A DNA stretch of 64,000 bases from Actinokineospora enzanensis DSM 44649 (GTDB lineage: Bacteria > Actinomycetota > Actinomycetes > Mycobacteriales > Pseudonocardiaceae). The translations under genes were made by a program, and so were the position numbers. Of this stretch, positions 7,990 to 16,599 are shown one piece after another. How positions within the stretch are numbered: position 1 is the first letter of the stretch; every line of letters starts with the position of its first letter. The stretch is taken from contig NZ_KB894410.1 in NCBI RefSeq assembly GCF_000374445.1, forward strand, positions 124,001 to 188,000. The letters are read 5' to 3'. The notes beneath the pieces were generated by a model that was not told the DNA's origin, made no database searches, and saw only the letters and a program-made list of their open reading frames with translations.

Positions 7990-9144
7990 ATGACCTCGAC
8001 GCCAGCACCAGAAGCCGCGACCGACCCCGCGCTGATCGCCGCGGTCGAGTTCGCCCGCGCCGCCGCGCGGGAGCTGGCCGGGACCGAGGTCGGCGCGCAC
8101 GTTGGCGTGCGCGCCGAGGACTCGGCGTCGGCCACGCACCTGTTCGAGGCGGACAAGCCCGGCTACCGCGGCTGGCGTTGGGCGGTGACCGTCGCCGTCG
8201 CAGGCGGGCACGAACCCGTCACGCTCAGCGAGGCGGTACTGCTGCCCGGCCCGGACGCGCTCGTCGCCCCGCCCTGGGTGCCCTGGCAGGACCGCGTCCG
8301 CGCGGGCGACCTCGGCGTCGGCGACCTGCTGCCGACCGCCCCCGACGATGCCCGGCTGGCCCCCGCCTACGTCGGCTCGGACGACCCGGAGCTGGAGGCC
8401 ATGGCCACCGACGTCGGGCTCGGCCGGGTCCGGGTGATGTCCCGCTTCGGCAGGCTCGACACCGCCGAACGCTGGCACACCGGCGAGTTCGGCCCCGGCG
8501 CCGACATGGCCCGCAGCGCCCCGGCGGCCTGCGGCACCTGCGCGTTCTACCTCCCGGTGGCGGGCGCGTTGGGCGCGGCCTTCGGCGTGTGCGGGAACGA
8601 GCTGGCGCCCGCGGACGGACGCGCGGTGCACGCGGCGTACGGCTGTGGCGCGCACTCCGAGGCGGAGGTGGAGCAGATCTCGCCGGTACTCGTGGCGGAC
8701 CTGATCTACGACGACGCGCAGCTGGACGTCGAGGCGCACGAGCACGCTTCCGCCGTGTCCACGCCGGATGTCGAGGACGTGGCGGCGGAGAGCATGGCGG
8801 AGGTGGCCGAGGTCCCGGAGGTGGACGAGGCCGCCGCCGTCGACGCGGAACTTCCCGCCGGTGGCTTCGGTGCCGTCGTGCTCGCGGACGGCGAGGCCGA
8901 CCGGCGCTTAGTTGGAGCGGCCCCGGCGGCCGTGATCATCGGGGTCGGTGGGGCGGAGATCGAGCCGAACCCGGTGCCCGCTGCCGAGTCTGCCGTGGCC
9001 GAGGCTGCTGTTGTCGAGCCGTCGACCGAGGCGACTGAAGACGCTCCGGCCGAGGAGCCGGTGGTGGCGTCGGCAGGCAGTGGCCCGTGGGGGCAGCCCG
9101 CCGGTGAGGTCGCCGGGCGGCCCGAGTCCGACCAGCGCGGGTGA
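7990..9144 (+). CDS. DUF3027 protein with four-Cys motif and acidic tail
   Basis: A 384-residue protein of the actinobacterial DUF3027 family (Rv0877-like). The N-terminal about 240 residues hold the domain. Cys181, Cys184, Cys201 and Cys219 (CGTC, GVCGNE, YGCGAHSE) form a plausible zinc site. From about residue 245 the chain is an acidic Ala/Glu/Val-rich low-complexity tail. The role is unknown. Its stop overlaps the next gene in GTGA, so the two are translationally coupled. It is divergent from the cyclotransferase with about 58 nt between; a CACAAT hexamer near 7976 could be the -10 of a leaderless message. Confidence 0.83.
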   Translation: MTSTPAPEAATDPALIAAVEFARAAARELAGTEVGAHVGVRAEDSASATHLFEADKPGYRGWRWAVTVAVAGGHEPVTLSEAVLLPGPDALVAPPWVPWQDRVRAGDLGVGDLLPTAPDDARLAPAYVGSDDPELEAMATDVGLGRVRVMSRFGRLDTAERWHTGEFGPGADMARSAPAACGTCAFYLPVAGALGAAFGVCGNELAPADGRAVHAAYGCGAHSEAEVEQISPVLVADLIYDDAQLDVEAHEHASAVSTPDVEDVAAESMAEVAEVPEVDEAAAVDAELPAGGFGAVVLADGEADRRLVGAAPAAVIIGVGGAEIEPNPVPAAESAVAEAAVVEPSTEATEDAPAEEPVVASAGSGPWGQPAGEVAGRPESDQRG

Positions 9145-12074
9145 GCGCGCCCGGAGATCCGTTCAGCACGGCGGCCCTGCGCGCCGCCGTGCTGAGCGCG
9201 TGGACGACGTCGCCGACGCGGTTCCGGGAGGACGCCAACGCCGAGGAGGACCTCTACCTCGGTGGCTACCGCGACCGGTTGCTGGTCGAGCTGGCGCAGA
9301 ACGCCGCCGACGCGGCCGAGGGCGCTGGCACGCTCCGTCTGTCCCTTGTGGATGGTGAGCTGCGGGCCGCGAACACCGGACGTCCGCTGGACGCCGACGG
9401 GGTCGCCGCGCTGGCTTCCCTGCGCGCTTCCGCGAAGAGCCCGGCGCAAGGGGTCGGCCAGTTCGGCGTCGGGTTCTCCGCCGTGCTCGCCGTGACCGAC
9501 GCGCCCGCGGTGATCTCCCGGGACGGCGGGGTCGCGTTCTCCGCCGAGGGGACCCGCGCGGCCATCGCCGACCACCCGGAACTTGCCGCGCGCGCCGCCG
9601 AGCGCGGTGGGCGGGTGCCGGTGTTGCGCATGGTCTGGCCGGTCGACGGCATGGTGCCCGACGGGTTCGCCACCGAGGTCCGGCTGCCGCTGCGCGCCGA
9701 TGTCGACGGCACGGCCCTGCTGGCGGACTTCGCCGAGCAGGCGGGCGATCTCCTGCTGGCGCTGCCCGGTCTGGAGCGCATCGAGATCGGCGACCGCGCC
9801 TGGTGGCGGGTCACCGATGAGTCGCGTGTGGACGTTCACGGTCCGGACGGCGTGGTGTCCTGGCTGGTGCACCGGGTAGTTGGGGTGCTGCCGGACGAAC
9901 TGGTGGAGAACCTGGGCGTCGAGGCCCGCGAACGGCCACAGTGGACAGTCTGCTGGGCGGCCCGGGTCGACTCCGACGGCTTCCCGCTGGCGCTTGGCGA
10001 CGATGTCCTGCACGCCCCGACACCCACCGACGAGCGGCTCTCGCTGCCCGCTCGACTGGTTGCCACACTGCCGATCGAGCCGTCCCGCCGTCGCTTGCGG
10101 CCCGGTCCCGCCGCCGACGAGGTGCTCGCCCGCGCCGCCGACGCGTACCCGGACCTGCTCCGGCTCACCCCGGTCGCGCACCGCACCGCGCTGGTACCGC
10201 TGGTCGGCTTCCCGCTGTCCGAAGTGGACGACCGACTGCGCGAGCTGCTGCTGAAGTCGCTGCGCCGCGCCACCTGGCTGGACGCCGCCGACGGCACCGA
10301 CGACCTCGCCCCGGCTCGTGCCCAGGTGCTCGACGCCGAGGCGGACGGGCTGGCCGAGCTGCTCGCCGAGGTCGTCCCCGATCTCGCCGCGGGTTACCTG
10401 TCCGGCCAGCGGCACGCGGGCGCGCTCGCCGCACTGGACATGCCCCGGCTGCGGCTCGCCGACATCGTGGAGACGATCACCGGCCGCGCGCGTCCACCCG
10501 AGTGGTGGCACCGGCTCTACACCGCGCTCGCGCCCGTGATCGAGACCGACGGCACCGCCCGGATGGAGCTCGGCGGCCTGCCGGTCCCGCTTGCCGACGG
10601 CCGCACGTTGCCGGGGCCGCGCGGGGTCGTGCTCGTCGAGGACGCCGAGCTGCTGGACCTGTTGGGGCAGGCGGAAGTCGGCGTGCTGCCGGTCGTGCAC
10701 GCGGACGCCGCCCACCCGGTCCTGGAACGCCTCGGCGCGCACCACGGCGGCCCGGCCGACCTGCTCGACGCGGGCGGGTTGCAGGACGCGGTGGAGCGCA
10801 GCCTGGACGATGTCGAGTCCGGTGTGGACATCGCGGGCCTGATCTCGGTGGTACTGCGGCTGGTTCGCGACGCGAGCGTGCGCACGGGGGAGCGCCCATG
10901 GCTGGGTGCGTTGGCACTCAAGGACTCCGTGGGCGACTGGCGGCGCGCCGACGAGCTGGCGCTGCCGGGTTCACCGCTGCTGGACGTCCTGGACGTGGAC
11001 GCGCCGGTGGGTGTGCTGTCGGCCGACGTCGCCGCTGAGTGGCCGGAGCACGTACTGGTCGCGCTTGGCGTGCTGGATGCGTTCGCGCTGGTCATGGACG
11101 AGGCGCCGACCGGTCCGGACCACGCGCTGGCCGACGAGGTGCTGTGGTGGGACGCTCGGCCGGAGCCGCCTGCGCGCGTGCTGGCCGTGCGCGATCTGGA
11201 CCTGGTCACCGACGACGCGTGGCCGCGCGCGCTGGCCCTGCTCGCCGCCGACCCGGACACCTGGCGCGCCCTCCTCGAACCCGACGGCTACACGGGTTGG
11301 TGGATCGCCCGCAACGCCGTCCTCGCGGGTGCCGCCCCCTCGGACTGGCGCCTCCCCGACGCCGACGACCTCGCAGGCCTCTATGACGTCGTCCCGGACA
11401 TCGGCGTCGACCCGCGCGTGCTCGCCGCCATCGGCGTCCGCACGGGCCTGAACGTGGAGACGGCCGACGACGCCGAAGACCTGCTGATCCGCCTGGGCGA
11501 CCCGGACCGCGGCCTGCACCCGGGCGCCGTCCTGCGCACCCACGCGGCGCTGGCCGAGGCCGTCGCCGACGAACTGTTCGACCCGTCCGACGTGCGCCTG
11601 CCGGAGACCACCCGCACCCTCGCGGGCACCGTCGCCACCGACTGCCTGGTGCTCGACGCCCCCTGGCCGCTCGCGGTCCTGCGCGAGGACCAGGTCGTCG
11701 CCGCGGGTCCGGACTTCGCACTGGCTGAGCCGCTCGCCGAACTGCTCGATCTGCCGTTGGCCACGGAGGAACTGTCCGACGAGATCGTGTCGGCCGCCGA
11801 GGCCGTGCCGTGGTCCGAACTGGGCGCGGTGGCTGCCGCGTGCGAGCTGCTGGACGTGCCGATCCCGCTGGGCACCTTGCTGGTCCACGAGAAACTGATC
11901 GTCCGCACGCCCAGCGGAGACCACAACGTGTCTTGGTGGGTCGAGGACGAGATCGTGCACTGCGAAGACACTCCGGAGGCGCTGGCCCGCGCATTGGCCT
12001 GGACCACCGACCGCTGGCCGGACCGCCACATGTTCACCGCGCTGATCGAGGAACCGGCCCACTACCTGACCTGA
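9141..12074 (+). CDS. Sacsin/Hsp90-like GHKL ATPase
   Basis: A 977-residue protein with an N-terminal Bergerat-fold ATPase: the N-box LVELAQNAADA with Asn54, RAANTGRPLD near 75-85, and the glycine lid GQFGVGFSAV at 106-115. These match the sacsin N-terminal ATP-binding domain and HtpG relatives. The remaining about 750 residues are acidic and helical, with no recognisable middle or C-terminal Hsp90 domain. It begins at GTG 9141, inside the stop of the DUF3027 gene (GTGA). A chaperone-like role acting with DUF3027 is inferred from this coupling only. Confidence 0.8.
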   Translation: MSAPGDPFSTAALRAAVLSAWTTSPTRFREDANAEEDLYLGGYRDRLLVELAQNAADAAEGAGTLRLSLVDGELRAANTGRPLDADGVAALASLRASAKSPAQGVGQFGVGFSAVLAVTDAPAVISRDGGVAFSAEGTRAAIADHPELAARAAERGGRVPVLRMVWPVDGMVPDGFATEVRLPLRADVDGTALLADFAEQAGDLLLALPGLERIEIGDRAWWRVTDESRVDVHGPDGVVSWLVHRVVGVLPDELVENLGVEARERPQWTVCWAARVDSDGFPLALGDDVLHAPTPTDERLSLPARLVATLPIEPSRRRLRPGPAADEVLARAADAYPDLLRLTPVAHRTALVPLVGFPLSEVDDRLRELLLKSLRRATWLDAADGTDDLAPARAQVLDAEADGLAELLAEVVPDLAAGYLSGQRHAGALAALDMPRLRLADIVETITGRARPPEWWHRLYTALAPVIETDGTARMELGGLPVPLADGRTLPGPRGVVLVEDAELLDLLGQAEVGVLPVVHADAAHPVLERLGAHHGGPADLLDAGGLQDAVERSLDDVESGVDIAGLISVVLRLVRDASVRTGERPWLGALALKDSVGDWRRADELALPGSPLLDVLDVDAPVGVLSADVAAEWPEHVLVALGVLDAFALVMDEAPTGPDHALADEVLWWDARPEPPARVLAVRDLDLVTDDAWPRALALLAADPDTWRALLEPDGYTGWWIARNAVLAGAAPSDWRLPDADDLAGLYDVVPDIGVDPRVLAAIGVRTGLNVETADDAEDLLIRLGDPDRGLHPGAVLRTHAALAEAVADELFDPSDVRLPETTRTLAGTVATDCLVLDAPWPLAVLREDQVVAAGPDFALAEPLAELLDLPLATEELSDEIVSAAEAVPWSELGAVAAACELLDVPIPLGTLLVHEKLIVRTPSGDHNVSWWVEDEIVHCEDTPEALARALAWTTDRWPDRHMFTALIEEPAHYLT

Positions 12075-12102
12075 GTCTCGCCTGCGACACAGAGGACAGT
12101 CG

Positions 12103-12378
12103 TCAGTCCATTTTTTGGGCGCTGCGCGATCCTCGGTCGGCGGCGCTGCGCTGCCAGCGCATGATGAGTATGCCTATGATCCCGAGGCAGGCGCCCGCGG
12201 CGCAGGTCCACATCCAGATCGGCTGGGTTTTGTCGAAGCCGTAGTGGGCAATGCCCAGCACGACCGCGGCGAGCGCCCACAGGGCGGTGCCGACATAAGC
12301 GATGGGGGCTAGGGCCAGGAGTCGGGCCGGAAGCGGTGGGGTTGTCCGCGGTTCGGGTGTCTTCGCTGGTCCAGCCAT
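12103..12378 (-). CDS. DUF2530 membrane protein
   Basis: A 91-residue protein with a Pro-rich N-terminus and two membrane segments (about 23-47 and 55-75), followed by a charged tail. It matches the DUF2530 family (Rv0879c-like, from memory). The function is unknown. It is convergent with the sacsin-like gene (28 nt between the stops) and divergent from the NCS2 permease, with starts only 17 nt apart, so their promoters must overlap. Confidence 0.8.
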   Translation of the reverse strand: MAGPAKTPEPRTTPPLPARLLALAPIAYVGTALWALAAVVLGIAHYGFDKTQPIWMWTCAAGACLGIIGILIMRWQRSAADRGSRSAQKMD

Positions 12379-12395
12379 GTTCGGGAGGTTACGGC

Positions 12396-13847
12396 ATGGG
12401 GATGGGCGGCACTGCCCTCGACCGCTTCTTCCGCATCCGCGAGCGCGGGTCGACACCGGGGCGGGAGGTGCGCGGCGGGCTGGTCACCTTCGTGACCATG
12501 GCCTACATCGTGGTGCTGAACCCGCTGATCATCGGGAGCTTCTCGGCGTCGGACACCGGCGCGCACAGGGACCTGTTCGGCGGCATCCTGCCGGTGGACC
12601 AGGTGGCGGCGGTGACGGCGCTGGTCGCCGGGGTGATGACCATCCTGTTCGGCCTGGTGGCCAACTTTCCGTTCGCGCTGGCCACCGGGCTGGGCATCAA
12701 CACCCTGGTGGCGGTGACGATCGCGCCGCAGATGACCTGGCCGGAGGCCATGGGGCTGATCGTGGTCAACGGCCTGGTCGTGCTGATCCTGGTGCTGACC
12801 GGTGTGCGGACCGCGGTGTTCAACGCGGTGCCCGGCTCGCTGAAGTCGGCCATCGCGGTCGGGATCGGGTTGTTCATCAGCCTCATCGGCCTGGTCGACG
12901 CCGGTTTCGTGCGCCGCCTGCCGGACGCGGCGGGCACCACCGTCCCGGTCGGACTCGGCATCGACGGGTCGATCGCGTCCTGGCCGACGCTGGTGTTCGT
13001 GGTGGGCCTGCTGATCACCGGCGTCCTGGTGGCCAAGCAGGTCCGCGGCGCCATCCTGATCGGCGTCCTGTCGACCACCGTGTTCGCGATCGTGCTGGAG
13101 GCGATCGTGCACGTTGGCCGGTCGGCCGGGGTGAACCCGAAGGGCTGGAGCCTGGGCTACCCGGCCCTCCCGGACAAGATCTTCTCCCTCCCCGACCTGT
13201 CCCTGATCGGCGACGTCTCGTTCGGCGCCTGGTGGCGGGTCCCGGCGATCACCGCGGCCCTGCTGGTGTTCACCCTGGTGCTCACGGACTTCTTCGACAC
13301 CATCGGCACCATGACCGGCCTCGGCAAGGAAGCGGGCCTGGTCGACAAGGACGGCGTCCTGCCCAACACCAGCCGCGCCCTGTTCGTCGACGGCCTCGCC
13401 GCCGTCGCGGGCGGTGCGTCGTCCTCCAGCTCCAACACGGTGTTCATCGAGTCGGCGGCGGGCATCGCGGAGGGCGCGCGGACCGGGTTGGCGAACGTGG
13501 TGACCGGGTTGCTGTTCCTGGCCGCCATGTTCTTCACACCGCTGTACCAAGTCGTCCCGATCGAAGCGGCCGCGCCCGCGTTGGTGGTGGTCGGGGCGAT
13601 GATGATGGGTCAGATCCGGGAGATCGACCTCTCGGACTTCACCATCGCCCTGCCCGCCTTCCTGACGATCGTGGTCATGCCGTTCACCTACTCGATCGCC
13701 AACGGCATCGGCGCGGGCTTCGTGAGCTACGTCATCCTCCGCCTGGTGACGGGCCGCGCCCGAGGCGTGCACCCGCTCATGTGGTTCGTCGCGGCCGCCT
13801 TCGTCATCTACTTCGGTATGAGCCCACTGCGCGCCGCACTGGGGTGA
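12396..13847 (+). CDS. NCS2-family purine permease (AzgA-like)
   Basis: A 483-residue transporter with about 12-13 membrane segments, predicted to import adenine, guanine or hypoxanthine with protons. Family segments include GGLVTFVTMAYIVVLNP, FALATGLGINTLV, FFDTIGTMTGLGKEAG and SSSSNTVFIESAAGIAEG, as in COG2252 (AzgA/PbuG) proteins. Length is normal. ATG 12396 has GGGAGG about 7 nt upstream; ATG 12402 is an alternative. No riboswitch can fit in the 17-nt gap to the divergent gene. Confidence 0.88.
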   Translation: MGMGGTALDRFFRIRERGSTPGREVRGGLVTFVTMAYIVVLNPLIIGSFSASDTGAHRDLFGGILPVDQVAAVTALVAGVMTILFGLVANFPFALATGLGINTLVAVTIAPQMTWPEAMGLIVVNGLVVLILVLTGVRTAVFNAVPGSLKSAIAVGIGLFISLIGLVDAGFVRRLPDAAGTTVPVGLGIDGSIASWPTLVFVVGLLITGVLVAKQVRGAILIGVLSTTVFAIVLEAIVHVGRSAGVNPKGWSLGYPALPDKIFSLPDLSLIGDVSFGAWWRVPAITAALLVFTLVLTDFFDTIGTMTGLGKEAGLVDKDGVLPNTSRALFVDGLAAVAGGASSSSSNTVFIESAAGIAEGARTGLANVVTGLLFLAAMFFTPLYQVVPIEAAAPALVVVGAMMMGQIREIDLSDFTIALPAFLTIVVMPFTYSIANGIGAGFVSYVILRLVTGRARGVHPLMWFVAAAFVIYFGMSPLRAALG

Positions 13848-13971
13848 TAGGTGGAGACAGGCGGCCTCGTGATCGAACCTGCGGTCATCAGGCCGACTGT
13901 CCTGGCGGGCGGTGTGACCAAGTCCCGCACGGTCTTGGCGCAAGGCAGTGGAGAGCGGCTGATGTGCAGGA

Positions 13972-14499
13972 TCAGAGAGGCCGGATGTAGCGGAGTTCGC
14001 GGATTGGCGGGTGGTCGCGGTCGTCGTCCATGATCTCGCCGTCCGGGGTCCAGCCGAGGCGGCGGTAGAAGGCGATGGCTCGGGCGTTCTTCTCCGCGAC
14101 CCATAGGTACGCCGACGTGTAGTCGAGGCTGCGGAGTTCGTCCAGCAGCCGATCGTGCAGGAGTCGGGCCAGTCCCGTGCCCCAGTGGTCCGGGTGCACG
14201 TTGATCATCCGCAGTTCGCCCACCCCCGCGGGCATCGGCAGCCGGGGCGGTCCGACGGCCGCGATCGCGGCTATCTCGCCCGTGATCTCGCCCACGAATG
14301 GGCGGGCTTCGCCGGGGTCGGCGACCACCGACTCCCAGCGTCGGGTGAAGGTGCGTTCGGAGAGGGCGTCGAGCCGGTCCGGGGTCATGATGCCGACGTA
14401 GGCGGCGCGCCAGGCGGCGATGTGGACGCGGGCCATGCCGGGGCCGTCGCCGGGGCGGGCGCGGCGGATGGCCTGCGCGGCGCGGATCATGATGATCAT
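13972..14499 (-). CDS. GNAT-family N-acetyltransferase
   Basis: A 175-residue GCN5-related acetyltransferase. The acetyl-CoA binding segment is VHPDHWGTGLARLLHDRLL (motif A, QxxGxG-like), followed by WVAEKNARAIAFYRRLGW (motif B). The N-terminus ARPGDGPGMARVHIAAWRAAY is typical of the family. The substrate is unknown. It is convergent with the NCS2 permease and divergent from the MarR gene. The ATG at 14499 and the downstream ATG 14490 are both possible. Confidence 0.85.
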   Translation of the reverse strand: MIIMIRAAQAIRRARPGDGPGMARVHIAAWRAAYVGIMTPDRLDALSERTFTRRWESVVADPGEARPFVGEITGEIAAIAAVGPPRLPMPAGVGELRMINVHPDHWGTGLARLLHDRLLDELRSLDYTSAYLWVAEKNARAIAFYRRLGWTPDGEIMDDDRDHPPIRELRYIRPL

Positions 14500-14557
14500 C
14501 GTGCGGGGGTGGTGTGATGTCCGCGTAAGTTCGTGGATTACCGACCTTTTAGTGAGG

Positions 14558-14569
14558 TATGCTAAGCAT
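14558..14569 (+). promoter_or_regulatory. MarR promoter and candidate operator (leaderless start)
   Basis: TATGCT at 14558-14563 is a good -10 hexamer placed exactly 7 nt before ATG 14571, the spacing expected for a leaderless transcript. ATGCTAAGCAT at 14559-14569 is a perfect palindrome (5-1-5) over the -10 and start site, a natural place for MarR autorepression. Confidence 0.5.
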
Positions 14570-14570
14570 T

Positions 14571-14996
14571 ATGTCGGAGTCAGCCCTCACCAGTCGGTTG
14601 CGGTTGGCGGTGGTGCGGCTCAACCGCAGGCTCCGGGCGCAGCGCCAGACGTCGGCCGTGTCGCTCACGCAGTTGTCGGCCATGTCCTGCCTGCACAAAT
14701 GCGGCCCGCTGACGCCTGGGGAGCTGGCCGCCAAGGAAGGCGTGCAACCGCCGTCGATGACCAGGGTCATCGCGGCGCTGGAGGAACTGGGGTTCGTCAG
14801 TCGTTCACCGCACCCCAGTGACGGGCGGCAGGCGATCGTGGCCCTCACCGACGAGGGCGTTGCCTGCATCCAGGCCGACATCTCCGCGCGTGAGGCGTGG
14901 TTGGACCGACGACTGGCGGAGCTCGACGACGAGGAACGGGCGATCCTCGCGCGGGCCGCCGAGATCATCGACAGGATGGCGGGGAACCAGAACTAG
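14571..14996 (+). CDS. MarR-family transcriptional regulator
   Basis: A 141-residue winged-helix regulator. The central DNA-binding region is LTPGELAAKEGVQPPSMTRV (recognition helix), followed by the wing with HPSDGRQAIVALTDEG, the family's conserved DxR. ATG 14571 is preferred over ATG 14559 because of the leaderless promoter spacing and because ATG 14559 lies inside the palindrome. The stop overlaps the MFS start (TAGTG), so the regulator and exporter are coupled, a common MarR-efflux pairing. Rv0880 is the likely counterpart (from memory). Confidence 0.87.
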   Translation: MSESALTSRLRLAVVRLNRRLRAQRQTSAVSLTQLSAMSCLHKCGPLTPGELAAKEGVQPPSMTRVIAALEELGFVSRSPHPSDGRQAIVALTDEGVACIQADISAREAWLDRRLAELDDEERAILARAAEIIDRMAGNQN

Positions 14997-16375
14997 TGCA
15001 GTCCTACGCGGGTGGTACCCGAGAGCAGCGGACCGACCGGACCTCTTCGACTCCCCCGCACCAGCGACCAAGACCCGCGACCCCACCACCGGCACCCACC
15101 CCCGAAACCAAGCCCGGCATGTTCGCCTCGTTGCGGGTGCGCAACTACCGGCTGTTCGCGATCGGCCAGGTGCTGTCCAATGTGGGCACCTGGATCCAGC
15201 GGATCGCGCAGGACTGGCTCGTGCTGGAGCTGAGCGGCAAGAACCCGCTCGCGCTCGGCATCGCGGCCGCGTTGCAGTTCCTGCCCACGCTGTTGTTCTC
15301 GCTGTGGGCGGGGGTACTGGCCGACCGGCTGGAGAAGCGCAGGCTGTTGATCGGCGTGCAGCTCGGACTCGTCTCGTGCGCGCTGGTCCTGGGGTTGCTG
15401 GACGTCTCCGGGGTCGTGCAGGTGTGGCACGTGTACCTGCTGTGCTTCGTGCTCGGCACCTTCTCGGCGGTCGAGGTGCCGGTGCGGCAGTCGTTCGTGG
15501 CCGAGATCGTCGGCCGGGCCCAGGTCGCCAACGCGGTGGCGATCAACTCGACCAGCTTCAACCTGGCCAGGATCGTGGGCCCGGCCATCGCGGGCGTGCT
15601 GATCACCGTGATCGGCACCGGCTGGCTGTTCCTGGGCAACGCGGCGCTCACCGTGGCCGTGATCATCGGCCTGCTCCGGATGGACCCGGCCAAGCTGATC
15701 CGCGGCCCGCACGTGCCCCGGTCCAAGGGGCAGCTCCGCGAGGGCCTGCGCTACGTGCGCAAACGCGCCGACATCCTTACTGTGATGGTGCTGGTGTTCT
15801 TCGTCAGCACGTTCGGCATGACCTTCTTCGTCACCCTGGCCGTGGTCGCCGCGAACGTCTTCCACCGCGACGCCGACGGCTACGGCCTGCTGTCCACCAC
15901 ACTCGCCATCGGCACCCTCGCGGGCGCGCTGTGGGCGGTGCGCCGCAGCTCCCGGGGGCGGCCGCGCACCCGGCTGCTGCTCGGTGCGGCGTTCGGGTTC
16001 GGAGTGCTTGAGGTGGTCGTCGGCCTGATGCCGACCTACACCTCGTTCGCGATCGCGCTGGTGCCGGTGGGTCTGTGCTTGATGACCTTCATGACAACGG
16101 CCAACTCGACCGTGCAGCTGGCCGTGGCGCCGGAGATGCGTGGCCGGGTCATGGGCCTGTACATGCTGGTGTTCGTCGGCGGTAACCCGTTGGGTGCGCC
16201 GATGGTCGGCTGGATGGCCGATCAGTGGGGCGGGCGTTCTCCGTTGATCATCGGGGGTGCCATTGCCGCTATCACGGCTGTTGTCTGTGGTGTGGTGCTT
16301 CTTCGTCGTGGTGGCGTGGACCGTGCGGTGACTGGGTGGGGTCGGCTGTTGCTTCGTCGTCCTGGCACTCGCTGA
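14996..16375 (+). CDS. MFS exporter (MFS_3/EntS-like)
   Basis: A 459-residue major facilitator with about 12 membrane segments. The Pro/Thr-rich first 41 residues precede FASLRVRNYRLFAIGQVLS, the usual start of MFS_3 exporters. Further family marks are WAGVLADRLEKRRLL (motif A), EVPVRQSFVAEIVG and APEMRGRVMGLYMLV. GTG 14996 overlaps the MarR stop by one base; ATG 15119 would give a 418-residue core without the tail. The family includes siderophore (EntS) and drug exporters. The MarR pairing suggests drug or metabolite efflux. Confidence 0.85.
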   Translation: MQSYAGGTREQRTDRTSSTPPHQRPRPATPPPAPTPETKPGMFASLRVRNYRLFAIGQVLSNVGTWIQRIAQDWLVLELSGKNPLALGIAAALQFLPTLLFSLWAGVLADRLEKRRLLIGVQLGLVSCALVLGLLDVSGVVQVWHVYLLCFVLGTFSAVEVPVRQSFVAEIVGRAQVANAVAINSTSFNLARIVGPAIAGVLITVIGTGWLFLGNAALTVAVIIGLLRMDPAKLIRGPHVPRSKGQLREGLRYVRKRADILTVMVLVFFVSTFGMTFFVTLAVVAANVFHRDADGYGLLSTTLAIGTLAGALWAVRRSSRGRPRTRLLLGAAFGFGVLEVVVGLMPTYTSFAIALVPVGLCLMTFMTTANSTVQLAVAPEMRGRVMGLYMLVFVGGNPLGAPMVGWMADQWGGRSPLIIGGAIAAITAVVCGVVLLRRGGVDRAVTGWGRLLLRRPGTR

Positions 16376-16421
16376 ATCGCTCTCCCGTCGAAGATCTTCT
16401 TCGTGGGTCGGGGATTGCCGC

Positions 16422-16452
16422 TTGCCATCGTCGGGAGGTTAGGCTAACCTAA
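16422..16452 (+). promoter_or_regulatory. Promoter with DtxR/IdeR-type iron box
   Basis: The 19-mer at 16434-16452 contains AGGTTAGGCTAACCT, a perfect 7-1-7 inverted repeat, and matches the IdeR/DmdR consensus at 17 of 19 positions. It is embedded in a plus-strand promoter: TTGCCA at 16422-16427, a 17-nt spacer, TAACCT at 16445-16450. No coding start follows. Iron-loaded IdeR would cover the -10, so transcription should occur under iron limitation. Confidence 0.7.
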
Positions 16453-16456
16453 CTCT

Positions 16457-16538
16457 CGTCCGCTTCGTGGTGGGAGCGGCAGTCAGTTCGGGAACAGTGA
16501 GACCCCCCGCGCCAAGCGTCCGGTGCGGGGGGTCTCAC
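16457..16538 (+). ncRNA. Candidate iron-regulated small RNA (about 80 nt)
   Basis: From the predicted start near 16457, the only features before a strong terminator hairpin ending at 16538 are about 40 nt of unpaired sequence. There is no ribosome binding site and no short ORF with a convincing start. An IdeR-box promoter directly followed by a terminator is the layout of mycobacterial MrsI-type iron-sparing sRNAs (family known; homology not shown here). It lies between the convergent MFS and DUF3800 genes and cannot be a 5' leader of either. Transcription is inferred. Confidence 0.5.
16497..16538 (+). terminator. Strong intrinsic hairpin ending the candidate sRNA
   Basis: A perfect 14-bp stem (GTGAGACCCCCCGC at 16497-16510 with its complement at 16525-16538) and a 14-nt loop. 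There is no T-run, as is common in actinomycete terminators. Confidence 0.7.
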
Positions 16539-16559
16539 ACGTCCGGGGGTGGATACAGA

Positions 16560-16589
16560 AGAGGCCCTGGAGTCTCCTCCGGGGCCTCT
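16560..16589 (-). terminator. Hairpin downstream of the DUF3800 locus
   Basis: A 13-bp stem with a 4-nt loop (AGAGGCCC at 16560-16567 pairs with 16582-16589; GGAG at 16569-16572 pairs with CTCC), including one G-T pair. It is placed to end minus-strand transcripts from the DUF3800 gene and its hairpin RNA. Confidence 0.6.
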
Positions 16590-16599
16590 CTCGCCTGCT

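Noticed and set aside
12309-13943. Long minus-strand open frame opposite the NCS2 permease
   Set aside because: Composition is extreme His/Arg/Gly, typical of the antisense frame of a GC-rich gene; the permease on the plus strand is clear.
13851-14033. 60-codon plus-strand frame starting GTG 13851
   Set aside because: No ribosome binding site, overlaps the end of the GNAT gene, and shows no protein-like composition.
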